Origin: Methanobacterium sp. UBA375
GTDB taxonomy: Archaea > Methanobacteriota > Methanobacteria > Methanobacteriales > Methanobacteriaceae
Direction of reading: 5' to 3'
Length of the DNA: 64,000 nucleotides
Assembly (NCBI GenBank): GCA_002495625.1
Contig: DAGC01000004.1
Coordinates: 119,870-183,869, forward strand
Shown here: positions 16,339 through 24,226 of the stretch, one piece after another
Numbering within the stretch: position 1 is the stretch's first letter
How the letters are laid out: each line of letters begins with the position of its first letter
Position numbers and translations under genes: made by a program
Notes under the pieces: generated by a model
Told to the model about the DNA's origin: nothing
Seen by the model: the letters and a program-made list of their open reading frames with translations, nothing else
The model's database searches: none

Positions 16339-17169
16339 ATGGAATCTAAAGAGGAAGAACATAAAAAGGCCATGATGCAGCAGGAAATCGACATCATCAA
16401 GAATATGAGCAAGATCAAACATAAAATCGCCATAATGAGCGGGAAAGGAGGTGTTGGCAAATCCACAGTCGCGGTTAACTTAGCCGCCGCCTTCGCAAAG
16501 AAGGGATATAAAACCGGTATCATGGACGCTGATCTACACGGCCCCAACGTACCCAAGATGCTAAACCTGGAAGGGACCGCTTTAAAGTCCAGACCAGAAG
16601 GGATAGTACCCGTCCAAACAGAAGATGGCCTGAAAGTCATGTCTGTCGGATTTTTCCTGCACTCCCAGGATATTCCCCTTATCTGGAGAGGCCCCGCCAA
16701 AACCGGTGTATTGAAACAGTTCCTGGCAGACGTCATCTGGGGTGATCTGGACGTGCTAATCATAGATGATCCACCAGGCACCGGGGATGAACCCTTAACC
16801 GTCCTTCAGAACATACCCCTAGACGGTGTCATCCTAGTAACCACTCCCCAATCAGTGGTCCAGGAAGACGTGGTAAGGAGCATAAACATGGTTAAGGACC
16901 TGAAAATCAAGGTAATCGGACTCATCGAAAATATGTCCGGATTTATATGTCCCGAATGTAAAAAAGAAGTAGATATATTCGGTAAGGGCAACGGAGAACA
17001 GGTAGCAAAGAGATTAGGTGTGCCTTTCCTGGGGAAACTACCATTAACTGCCGAAGCAGCGGAAGCCTCAGACCAGGGAACACCCATCGTAACTAAAGAC
17101 CCAAAATCAGAGATTTCAGTGAGAATAATGGGAATCGTGGATAATATCGAGGTAGAAATTATAAAATAA
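16339..17169 (+). CDS. Mrp/NBP35-family iron-sulfur carrier ATPase
   Basis: A P-loop ATPase that carries and delivers [4Fe-4S] clusters to apo-proteins in the cytoplasm. The 276-residue product has the deviant Walker A motif GKGGVGKSTVAVNLA, switch/Walker B VLIIDDPPGTGDEP, and the C-terminal CPEC pair that holds the bridging cluster at the dimer interface. Its length is typical. GGTGGAG precedes ATG 16339. It is convergent with the NifS-like operon (15 bp between stops). Placement among NifX-like, NifS-like and TusA-like genes fits cluster or sulfur handling. Confidence 0.9.
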   Translation: MESKEEEHKKAMMQQEIDIIKNMSKIKHKIAIMSGKGGVGKSTVAVNLAAAFAKKGYKTGIMDADLHGPNVPKMLNLEGTALKSRPEGIVPVQTEDGLKVMSVGFFLHSQDIPLIWRGPAKTGVLKQFLADVIWGDLDVLIIDDPPGTGDEPLTVLQNIPLDGVILVTTPQSVVQEDVVRSINMVKDLKIKVIGLIENMSGFICPECKKEVDIFGKGNGEQVAKRLGVPFLGKLPLTAEAAEASDQGTPIVTKDPKSEISVRIMGIVDNIEVEIIK

Positions 17170-17183
17170 ATGTTATCATCTAT

Positions 17184-18353
17184 TTACTGGCTCAACGCAC
17201 TTATTCTCCTCAAGTTTTCCACCACTTCCACCATGGCATCCGCCACGTTATCCACATCCTCCAGGGTGTTATACCGGCTGAAAGTGAAACGCACTGAGCC
17301 ATGGGCTCTCTCATGTCCCCCACCAATTCCTAGAATAACATGACTTGCTTCCAGGGTACGGCTGAAACAGGCAGATCCGGTACTCACTGCAAAACCCCTC
17401 ATATCCAGATGGAGGGTTATGGACTCACCTTCCACCAGTTCAAAGGTTATGTTAACATTTTGGGGTAACCTTTTCTCCCGGTGACCGTTCAGGATAGTTC
17501 TGGGCACTTCCTTTAAAAGCCGCTCCATCAGGTGGTCCCGTAATTTTTGAAGCTCCCTGTTTTCAGCGGGTGTTACCAGTTCAACTGCCTTGGCAAAGCC
17601 AACTGCACCAGGTACGTTTTCCAGTCCCCCACGCCGGTTTGATTCCTGGAATCCGCCATCCATCCATTTACGTATGGCTGTCCCCTTACGGATATAGAGT
17701 CCTCCAATGCCACTGGGACCGTGTATAGTGTGTGGGGAGACGGATATCAGATCCACCGGGACTTCCTGCACATCCAGGGGCAACCTGGTAAAGGTGTGGG
17801 TGGCATCGGTGTGAAAAAGTACCTTCTTTTCCTGGCAGATTTCTCCTATGGACTTGATATCCTGAACAGTACCTATCTCCTGGTTAGCGTGCTGTATAGA
17901 GACCAGGATAGTTTCATCGGTGATGGAGTCCTTTAAATGGTCAGGATCAACCAGTCCATCGCCGTCAACGTCCAAGTAGGTGACTTTAAATCCTTGTTTT
18001 TCCAGGGCTTTAGCAGAGTTTAAGACTGAGAAGTCCTCTATTTTAGAGATGATTATATGCTTGCCTTTCCCACTTTTAGCCTGGGCCACGCCCTTCAAGG
18101 CCCAGTTGCTGGACTCGGTAAATCCGGAGGTGAATATGAATTCGGCAGGTGAGGCTCCTAAAGCACTAGCTATGGTTTCTCTGCTTCTCTCCAATGCTTC
18201 ACGGGCTTCTATTCCCATGGAGTAACCGGTTTCAGATGTGGGTATGGCGTATTTTTCAAAAAAGTATGGCTTCATCTCTTCAAAGACTCTTTCATCCAGA
18301 CGGGTTATGGAAGAGTTATCCAGATAAGTGTAGTTTTCAAACACCAGTCTCAC
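17184..18353 (-). CDS. NifS/IscS-like protein lacking the PLP lysine
   Basis: The fold and length (389 residues) are those of class V cysteine desulfurases: FTSGFTESSNWALKG, HANQEIGT, FHTDATHTF and the active-site loop VSTGSACFS with Cys329. However, the motif that should read S-x-H-K carries Thr209 (SPHTIHGPSG), so the lysine that forms the PLP Schiff base is absent. The PLP-stacking His of EHxAV is also missing (EDFSV, 106-110) and the usual Gln is His186. The PLP-phosphate Asp183 remains. Ordinary desulfurase chemistry looks impossible. GTG 18353 directly follows the stop of the DsrE2-like gene. It may accept a persulfide on Cys329 or act as a scaffold; this is inference. Confidence 0.85.
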   Translation of the reverse strand: MRLVFENYTYLDNSSITRLDERVFEEMKPYFFEKYAIPTSETGYSMGIEAREALERSRETIASALGASPAEFIFTSGFTESSNWALKGVAQAKSGKGKHIIISKIEDFSVLNSAKALEKQGFKVTYLDVDGDGLVDPDHLKDSITDETILVSIQHANQEIGTVQDIKSIGEICQEKKVLFHTDATHTFTRLPLDVQEVPVDLISVSPHTIHGPSGIGGLYIRKGTAIRKWMDGGFQESNRRGGLENVPGAVGFAKAVELVTPAENRELQKLRDHLMERLLKEVPRTILNGHREKRLPQNVNITFELVEGESITLHLDMRGFAVSTGSACFSRTLEASHVILGIGGGHERAHGSVRFTFSRYNTLEDVDNVADAMVEVVENLRRISALSQ

Positions 18354-18773
18354 CTAGATGAAGAGGGTTATTTCTGATTCCCGGGCTTCATGGATGTAGG
18401 TGCCCACTGCTCCGTATTCATCTATGAGTTCCTCTTGGAGCTCCTCTTTTTTGACGCCCATTATTTCCATGGTCATTTCGCAGGCTATGATCTTACCACC
18501 CAATTCTTTATAATCCCGCATGAGTCTTTCCAGTGATGCTACGTTGGCCTGTTTCATTCTACTTTTAATCATCGACTTGCCCAGTCCACCCATGTTCATC
18601 TTGGAGAGGGAACCCTTCTCTAACCCGTCCTTTTTAAGACGTTCTAGACCCCAGAAGGTGAAGTATAACGATGCTTCCATTCCCATGGATAGTGCCCCGT
18701 TTCCTATTATGAGGGCACTGTATATTTTGTCCATATCTCCGCTGTGGACTATTATGGTGGTTTTTTCTGTCAT
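18354..18773 (-). CDS. DsrE2-like sulfur-transfer family protein
   Basis: This 139-residue protein of the DsrE/DsrF/DrsH-like family contains a conserved cysteine in IIACEMTMEIMGVKKEEL, the position of the sulfur-carrying Cys in DsrE2 proteins. The N-terminal segment (ALIIGNGALSMGMEASLYF) is hydrophobic and may touch the membrane. ATG 18773 is chosen because AGGAGG (18781-18786) is 7 nt upstream; an earlier in-frame ATG 18794 overlaps the tusA stop. In sulfur oxidisers dsrE2 sits with tusA and a rhodanese; here the third partner is a NifS-like protein. Confidence 0.82.
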   Translation of the reverse strand: MTEKTTIIVHSGDMDKIYSALIIGNGALSMGMEASLYFTFWGLERLKKDGLEKGSLSKMNMGGLGKSMIKSRMKQANVASLERLMRDYKELGGKIIACEMTMEIMGVKKEELQEELIDEYGAVGTYIHEARESEITLFI

Positions 18774-18790
18774 ATCATATCCTCCTATCA

Positions 18791-19015
18791 TCATCTGCGG
18801 ATTTTAATCTTCCAAACTCCATCTTTTTCTTCGGTATCTATTATTTCCAGGCCAAGGGCTTCTGCAGCCATGGGTATCTCTTTTTTGGAAGCAGGATGAG
18901 TGCCGGTTACTTCCACGATATCCCCTGGAGATGCTTTTCTAAGTGCTTTTCGCACTTCCACTAAGGGTACTGGGCATGTTTCTCCTGTTACGTCTATTTT
19001 TATTTCTTCAGCCAT
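18791..19015 (-). CDS. TusA-family sulfur carrier protein
   Basis: The small (74-residue) protein with the family signature TCPVPLVEVRKAL passes a persulfide on the Cys of the CPxP motif to partner proteins for tRNA thiolation, molybdopterin or cluster assembly. ATG 19015 is 6-7 nt after GGGGTG and preferred over GTG 19024. It is the first gene of the operon tusA - dsrE2-like - nifS-like. No operator palindrome of the cysK type was seen upstream. Confidence 0.9.
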   Translation of the reverse strand: MAEEIKIDVTGETCPVPLVEVRKALRKASPGDIVEVTGTHPASKKEIPMAAEALGLEIIDTEEKDGVWKIKIRR

Positions 19016-19503
19016 TTTTATCACCCCTTCAGATTATGTATGAGATATAAATTGAATTTTTGATGATTCAGTTAAACTGAAAAATTAATATTTAATTATG
19101 TCCCTGAAGGGGCATAAAATTTTATATTTGGAATTATTTTTATTGATTTCAACGAAATTCAGCCGTGTAATCTTGGAAACAAACGGTAAGTAGAACTTAA
19201 AGTCATGGCCGTTGTTGCTATAGGTGGGTTTAATAAGCCAATGGCCGACATGTTCTGTATTTTTTATTTTCAGCGGCCAGAGGAATTTTTAGGATAAAAA
19301 AAAATAATTTTTTTTAAATTAGCATTTAATTTATCATGGATTACTAATAGCATCTAATTTACCATGGATAACTAATATATTCTTATATCAGGTACAGGCA
19401 GAAAGGTTATATGAAAGGGTACTGTCCCAGTTCTAAATATTTGAATGTATACATTAAATGTTTGAATGAGTTATGCTAAGATTTAATCACGGAATGATTT
19501 ATC
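19016..19503. other. Intergenic 488 bp between divergent genes
   Basis: The stretch separates the tusA operon (minus) from the methyltransferase-like gene (plus). It contains a 30-codon open frame at 19205-19297 in a locally GC-richer patch (begins MAVVAIGGFNK) that could be a relic. It also has an A/T homopolymer run (19297-19317), a 28-bp tandem duplication (19321-19376), and nothing else I can support. No tRNA or known riboswitch is recognisable. Confidence 0.5.
19321..19376. repeat. 28-bp tandem duplication
   Basis: Copies at 19321-19348 and 19349-19376 differ at three positions. Each starts AGCAT and contains CATGGAT and ACTAAT. They lie in the spacer upstream of the methyltransferase-like gene. 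Confidence 0.9.
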
Positions 19504-20031
19504 ATGATCGTAATAAGAAGTGATAAAGAGGATAAGGGAGAGGATAAACCAGGGAGCTCATTTTTATCCATCCTCCCCATAATAGGGATCTTCATACTAC
19601 TATTTCTTGTAATACCCATAGGAATTGTTTATCTGGCCCAGTTACCATGGAGTTTGTCACCTATATTTCCTTATGGAATTTTACCTGGAGCTATTCTGAT
19701 AATTACGGGTGTATGGATTATATTTCGTGGAATTAAGGGTTTAAGGTTAAGTCATGGTGTTGCAGGACGTGACCAGGGAGATACCCTGGTAACCACGGGA
19801 ATTTTTGCCTACACCCGGAACCCCATGTACTTCGGGGCAATCCTGTTGATACTGGGATGGTTCCTGGTTTCTGCATTCACCTTCATATTAATCAGCACCA
19901 TACTATTTTCTATAGTATTCTTCATCGTTGCCAAATCCGAAGAAAAACAGTTAGAACAGAAGTATGGTAAAAAATACAGGTCATACAAACGTAAAGTACC
20001 CCTATTTTTCCCATATAATGGTAAAAAATGA
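19504..20031 (+). CDS. Isoprenylcysteine/phospholipid methyltransferase-like membrane protein
   Basis: The 175-residue membrane protein belongs to the ICMT/PEMT-like methyltransferase family. It has two N-terminal membrane helices (about residues 20-45 and 52-75), the SAM-proximal GVAGRDQGDTLVTTGIFAYTRNPMY region (read here in parts: TTGIFAYTRNPMYFG), two further helices, and a C-terminal EEKQLEQKYGKKYRSYKRKV stretch that closes the active site in relatives. Substrates in archaea are unknown; lipids or small thiols are possible. ATG 19504 opens the frame. It is transcribed alone, with a 590-bp spacer following. Confidence 0.8.
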   Translation: MIVIRSDKEDKGEDKPGSSFLSILPIIGIFILLFLVIPIGIVYLAQLPWSLSPIFPYGILPGAILIITGVWIIFRGIKGLRLSHGVAGRDQGDTLVTTGIFAYTRNPMYFGAILLILGWFLVSAFTFILISTILFSIVFFIVAKSEEKQLEQKYGKKYRSYKRKVPLFFPYNGKK

Positions 20032-20114
20032 ATTTAAAATGTGGAAATGTGGATTTAAGCTAATTGATTTCCCATTTAACATGGCTATTTGTAAAAAAAG
20101 TGGGTTACAAAAAT

Positions 20115-20155
20115 GTTAACTGGGCTATATTACACGTTAACTGGTTATATTACAC
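20115..20155. repeat. 20-21 bp tandem duplication
   Basis: Copies at 20115-20135 and 20136-20155 share GTTAACTGG and TATATTACAC (with C/T differences and one deleted base). Confidence 0.85.
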
Positions 20156-20397
20156 CACATTCATCGTTTTGTATCCCTTCAGCTGTAATTCTTTGCTCTT
20201 CAATTAGATGATTCATCTAAGTTGAACCCCAACTCATCAATTCATCTGCATCAAAGGGTTCAGGCATCATATTCCTCCCTATTTTTAATGACTTTTCTGG
20301 CAAGGTCCCGGCAAATATCACTTGTTTGAAATGTTTTTTTATTCATTTTGGAGCTTTGGATAACTCATTTGATCCCTTCAGCCAATCATTAAGATTG

Positions 20398-20413
20398 TAT
20401 AACGATAGTTATA
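20398..20413. promoter_or_regulatory. Operator-like site TATAACGATAGTTATA
   Basis: The 16-bp near-palindrome (arms perfect, central bases not) is of the same family as those before cysK and cysE. The next plus-strand gene starts 209 bp downstream; TTTAAAT (about 20426-20432) shortly after could be its TATA box, which would leave a long leader. Confidence 0.5.
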
Positions 20414-20622
20414 CGATGGGATTGATTTAAATCCTACAGAGTCCAGTGCAAGTACTCCTCCTGCTTAAAGATGATTTGATGTTTGAAGCTTGAAATATGG
20501 GCAAAATAAGTATAACAGTAACCACAAATTTGCAGTATAAAAAAATAAATGCAATGAAATAATATAACATTCAAACAGATATTTATGTGTAAACCCTACA
20601 TCAAACCGGGAGTGAAGTGGGT

Positions 20623-21390
20623 ATGAAATGGAAATGGCCAGTAATCGCTATTTTTCTGGCTTTGATAATGGTATCATCCTATATATATGTGAGCAGCGCC
20701 GCTTCTGATGATGAATATGAATTTTTAGGCAGGCTCAGCTTCGTTAAAATATCAAATCCAGATATATATGAGGGAAGCCCCCATTCGAGACTTGCTGCAG
20801 AGTACGCGAAGGAAAGAGGATCAAATACAGTTTTACTTCTCCATTTCGCCGGTCACACCGGTGGGCAAAGCTATCCCAACTACTTGGAGGGTGATGTTCT
20901 GGTGCTGGAACTGGGATTTCAGGATGGTGCCACAGACTACAAGTTAAATAATTCCATGGACTGGCTCATGAACAGTGCGTTTACCATGGTCCTTTTTGGA
21001 GTCCCTGATGACAGATTCAGGTACGTGTCCAATGGACATGTCTTCTACAATTTGACTGATGCATTAGACTACCTGGATAAGGTAGCTGCCCAGCACGGAC
21101 AGGAAGGTAAGATAGTGGTGGTTTACCATGGAACTGCCCGGGGAGGAAACCCGAATATAATGCTGGGGGACGGAGTTCCCCTGTACTATCAGATGGTCTG
21201 GCTTAAGCACGGAAGACTGGCTGCTTACTATTATCTACTTTCTGGAATGCTGTTCCCTTATTATAACAGTCCCTATGCATCCTACGAACTTTTCAATGCA
21301 GAACAGCTTCAGGAACTCTATAACGATAATGGTTTAAATCTGAAAACCGCACCGTATAGCTATTATGAGCTTAGAAATTATAATGGATAG
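20623..21390 (+). CDS. Secreted protein of unknown family
   Basis: I do not recognise the family. The 255-residue product starts with a signal peptide or anchor (KWPVIAIFLALIMVSSYIYV, ending SSAAS near residue 28), so it is probably exported. The mature part contains LLLHFAGHTGGQSYP, GDVLVLELGF, KIVVVYHGTARGGN and a Tyr-rich C-terminus, suggesting an alpha/beta domain with possible catalytic His residues (FAGH, YHG). ATG 20623 is preferred over GTG 20617 because GGGAG (20608-20612) then has a normal spacing. It is positioned between an operator-like site and cysK, so a link to sulfur limitation is possible. Confidence 0.55.
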   Translation: MKWKWPVIAIFLALIMVSSYIYVSSAASDDEYEFLGRLSFVKISNPDIYEGSPHSRLAAEYAKERGSNTVLLLHFAGHTGGQSYPNYLEGDVLVLELGFQDGATDYKLNNSMDWLMNSAFTMVLFGVPDDRFRYVSNGHVFYNLTDALDYLDKVAAQHGQEGKIVVVYHGTARGGNPNIMLGDGVPLYYQMVWLKHGRLAAYYYLLSGMLFPYYNSPYASYELFNAEQLQELYNDNGLNLKTAPYSYYELRNYNG

Positions 21391-21484
21391 GATATTCTTA
21401 TAATTGAAGTTGTTTTGGTTTAAAATATGTTTTCAGGGGGTAGTAATCCACTTTTTTGATCGAAACTTTTATAAAAGAAAAGAA

Positions 21485-21514
21485 TATAACAATCGTTATA
21501 TAACTATAGTTATA
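21485..21514. promoter_or_regulatory. Overlapping operator pair in the cysK promoter
   Basis: TATAACAATCGTTATA (21485-21500) and the perfect palindrome TATAACTATAGTTATA (21499-21514) share two bases. CTTTTATAAAAG at about 21467-21478 is a good TATA box, so the pair covers the expected transcription start, a position suited to repression. The coding start is 38 bp downstream. Confidence 0.75.
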
Positions 21515-21551
21515 AATAGTAGTGAGTTAATAGAATATAAGGTGAGAAAAT

Positions 21552-22538
21552 ATGGTGAAAATACCAGAATTGAAAAGGGGAATCGCCAATGATTCCACAG
21601 AACTGATAGGAAACACTCCGCTGGTAAGACTTAACAAAATAACAGAAGGAGTAAATGCAGATATCGTAGCAAAGTTAGAATCTTTCAATCCATTAGGAAG
21701 TGTAAAGGACAGGATTGGAGTATCCATGGTAGAAGCTGCAGAAGAAGCCGGAGCTTTAAAGGAAGGCTCCATTATAATCGAACCAACCAGTGGAAACACT
21801 GGAATTGCCCTGGCATTCGTCGCCGCAGCCAAAGGATACCGGTTAATACTAACCATGCCCGACACCATGTCCCTAGAAAGGAGAAAGTTACTGGCGACCT
21901 TAGGGGCTGAGATAGTTCTTACACCTGGTGCAAACGGTATGCCCGGTGCAATAGCAAAGGCACAGGAGCTTGTAGAATCAACACCAAACGCTGTACAACC
22001 ACAGCAGTTCCAGAACCCGGCAAACCCCAAGATACACAGGGAAACCACTGCAGAAGAGCTTTGGAGAGATACTGATGGGGAGATTGATATCTTCGTATCT
22101 GGTGTGGGTACCGGTGGAACAGTTACCGGTGTTGCCGAAGCAATAAAAGCAAAAAAACCAGAGTTTAAGGCAGTTGCCGTAGAACCTAAAACTTCCCAAG
22201 TACTGGCTGGAAAAGAAAAAGGACCCCACAAAATACAGGGTATCGGTGCCGGATTTGTCCCAGACGTTTTCAAACCAGACTTAATCGATGAAATATTCCC
22301 AGTAGCGGATGAAGACGCAGGTGCAACCTTACTGAGACTCGCTAGAGAAGAAGGAATACTCGCAGGCATATCCTCAGGAGCAGCAACCTACGCCGCGCTT
22401 CAACTGGGTAAAAGACCAGAAAACGAGGGTAAACTCATAGTGGCCATACTCCCGGATACTGGAGAAAGATACTTAAGTGTGGACTGGGTGTTTGAAGAGA
22501 TCTACAAGGCCTATCCAGATACCATACCACAGATATAA
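21552..22538 (+). CDS. cysK: Cysteine synthase (O-acetylserine sulfhydrylase)
   Basis: This PLP enzyme makes L-cysteine from O-acetylserine and sulfide. The 328-residue product has the PLP lysine in NPLGSVKDRIG, the substrate loop EPTSGNTGIALA, the phosphate-binding GVGTGGTVTG and the C-terminal GISSGAA. Beta-family length and order are normal, with no regulatory extension, so cysteine synthase is favoured over cystathionine beta-synthase. AAGGTGAG precedes ATG 21552. Paired operator palindromes lie at the promoter. cysE follows 239 bp downstream behind a terminator-like hairpin and its own operator pair. Confidence 0.95.
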   Translation: MVKIPELKRGIANDSTELIGNTPLVRLNKITEGVNADIVAKLESFNPLGSVKDRIGVSMVEAAEEAGALKEGSIIIEPTSGNTGIALAFVAAAKGYRLILTMPDTMSLERRKLLATLGAEIVLTPGANGMPGAIAKAQELVESTPNAVQPQQFQNPANPKIHRETTAEELWRDTDGEIDIFVSGVGTGGTVTGVAEAIKAKKPEFKAVAVEPKTSQVLAGKEKGPHKIQGIGAGFVPDVFKPDLIDEIFPVADEDAGATLLRLAREEGILAGISSGAATYAALQLGKRPENEGKLIVAILPDTGERYLSVDWVFEEIYKAYPDTIPQI

Positions 22539-22553
22539 ACCAAATGGAATGGG

Positions 22554-22597
22554 ATTTAATGCACAACAGGATGCATTAAATTTTATTTTATTTTTAA
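22554..22597 (+). terminator. Hairpin plus T-rich tract after cysK
   Basis: ATTTAATGCA (22554-22563) pairs perfectly with TGCATTAAAT (22572-22581) around an 8-nt loop, followed by TTTATTTTATTTTT. This is consistent with termination between cysK and cysE. Confidence 0.6.
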
Positions 22598-22667
22598 CCG
22601 AAAGAGGAACAAAACATCTTAGAAACAGGCTATCCATCTAAAGCAGATATTCTAACACAGGATGACC

Positions 22668-22703
22668 GATAAAACAATTGTTATAGATAAAACAATTGTT
22701 ATA
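22668..22703. promoter_or_regulatory. Tandem operator pair in the cysE promoter
   Basis: The 18-mer GATAAAACAATTGTTATA occurs twice without a gap (22668-22685, 22686-22703). Each holds the palindrome AACAATTGTT. TTATATATAT at the end of the second copy may be the TATA box, so binding would compete with TBP. The coding start is 75 bp downstream. Confidence 0.7.
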
Positions 22704-22777
22704 TATATCAAAATTTACATATCATATTTTTACAAAAAAAATGAAATAAATTTTAAATTCAAAAGGAGAATTTAAAC

Positions 22778-23491
22778 ATGTTTGAAAGGATAAAAGAGGA
22801 TATGCAGACTGTTCATGCCAGAGACCCTGCAGCGAGAAGTTCCTTAGAGGTATTCTTCCTTTACCCTGGATTACATGCCATCTGGTATCATAGACTGGCC
22901 CACTGGTTCTGGACCCGCAACCACCAGTTTATAGGCAGATTCTTTTCAGCCTTGGGGCGATTGTTCACCGGAATTGAAATCCACCCCGGTGCAACCATCG
23001 GTAGAAGAGTGTTCATCGACCATGGAATGGGAGTGGTAGTCGGTGAAACCGCAGAAATAGGAGACGACGTACTGATCTATCAGGGCGTGGTTCTGGGCGG
23101 TACCAGTCTGGAGAAAGTAAAAAGACACCCCACCATAGGAAGTGGAGTGGTAATAGGCTCCGGAGCAAAAATAATAGGCAACATCAAAATAGGTAACTGC
23201 TCAAAGGTAGGAGCCGGCTCAGTGGTATTAAAATCCGTCCCCGATGGATCCACCGTGGTAGGAATACCCGGAAGAGTGGTGCAGGAGCAGCGTAAATGCG
23301 CCATTGATTTAGACCATGGCAAACTTCCAGACCCCGTGGCAGAAGCCATAAGGTTGATACTGGAGCGACAGGATGAAATGGAAAAACAGATAAGAGAACT
23401 GGGCATATCCGCGGATATACTCAAGATGAATGGTATTAAGACCAGGAAGACTGAAATGGAAGAGATATTCGCTGAAGGGGCCGGGATATAA
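22778..23491 (+). CDS. cysE: Serine O-acetyltransferase
   Basis: Acetylates serine with acetyl-CoA to give O-acetylserine, the substrate of CysK. The 237-residue product has a helical N-terminal region (HARDPAARSSLEVF, YHRLAHWFW) and then the left-handed beta-helix of hexapeptide repeats, with IHPGATIGRRVFIDHGMGVV and VVGIPGRVV as signature parts. It is a short form of the enzyme with a charged C-terminal tail. AAAGGAG precedes ATG 22778. It forms a two-step cysteine pathway with cysK and shares its operator family. Confidence 0.95.
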   Translation: MFERIKEDMQTVHARDPAARSSLEVFFLYPGLHAIWYHRLAHWFWTRNHQFIGRFFSALGRLFTGIEIHPGATIGRRVFIDHGMGVVVGETAEIGDDVLIYQGVVLGGTSLEKVKRHPTIGSGVVIGSGAKIIGNIKIGNCSKVGAGSVVLKSVPDGSTVVGIPGRVVQEQRKCAIDLDHGKLPDPVAEAIRLILERQDEMEKQIRELGISADILKMNGIKTRKTEMEEIFAEGAGI

Positions 23492-23601
23492 ACTTAATTA
23501 AATCTTTATATATATTTAATAGTTCAAATAAAGCTTATACATATATAATAAATTCAAATAATAAAAAATGGGATTAAAAATAAAGATGAGAGTGATATAA
23601 A

Positions 23602-23982
23602 GTGCGACCACCATGTGAAATAATTGTATGGTATGTGATTCCCAGTATCAGATCAGAACTGGCCAAAGAACTCTTAAACCTGGGCATGAAACAGAAGGAA
23701 ATATCAGAAGTACTGGACATAACCCAGCCAGCCGTCTCTCAATATATCAGTGATAAGAGAGGACACGGTATTAAATTCGAACCCGAAATTCAGGCCATGA
23801 TCAGGGAATTTGCAATGGATCTGGTGCAGGGAAAGGCCAGCCAGATGGATATCATACCTAAGATGTGTGAGGTATGTAAGAAAATCAAGGCAGAAGAGGT
23901 AGTCTGTCAGTTACATAAAGATAAAGATAATATACCAATTAACTGTAACGCCTGCATGGGATCACATGTAAATACCGTATAA
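23602..23982 (+). CDS. HTH (XRE-type) regulator with Cys-rich tail
   Basis: The 126-residue protein has an N-terminal helix-turn-helix (LGMKQKEISEVLDITQPAVSQY, read in parts: KQKEISEVLDITQPAVS) preceded by PCEIIVWYVIPSIRSELA, a start shared with archaeal ThiN-type regulators. In place of a ThiN domain it ends with CEVC, a single Cys (VVCQL) and CNAC, which with Cys5 could hold zinc or an iron-sulfur cluster. GTG 23602 follows GAGTGA. Its position 110 bp after cysE makes it a candidate regulator of the palindromes in this region, although none is seen in its own promoter. This link is inference. Confidence 0.78.
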   Translation: MRPPCEIIVWYVIPSIRSELAKELLNLGMKQKEISEVLDITQPAVSQYISDKRGHGIKFEPEIQAMIREFAMDLVQGKASQMDIIPKMCEVCKKIKAEEVVCQLHKDKDNIPINCNACMGSHVNTV

Positions 23983-24226
23983 TTGGCTTTTATTTTTAAT
24001 TAGACTCTAAAATTTACCTTTATCTTAAATGGTATTTTCATCCAGTTATGATAGATAATCTAATTTTAAAATTACAAGTTAAATTAAATGTAAATCTGGA
24101 TATCATAAATATTTCATTATGAACCATGAAATTTACATACAACTGCTGGTTAATTTTATAAATAACCTGATAAAAATCAGCATATTTAAATAAGATATAG
24201 TATTAATATTATACTAGGTGATTAGT

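Larger units (their letters stand above)
20032..20622. other. Intergenic 591 bp with operator and possible gene relic
   Basis: The stretch has a 20-bp tandem duplication (20115-20155) and, on the minus strand at about 20150-20370, short open frames with a GGGAGG site. These include frames beginning MMPEPFDADEL and MNHLIEEQRITAEG, and an upstream one containing DICRDLARKVIKN; together they look like a decayed small gene. An operator palindrome is at 20398-20413. The last 200 bp form the leader of the secreted-protein gene. Confidence 0.4.

Noticed and set aside
19205..19297. 30-codon open frame (begins MAVVAIGGFNK)
   Set aside because: Too short, no clear ribosome site and no recognised family. 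A relic is possible but not supported.
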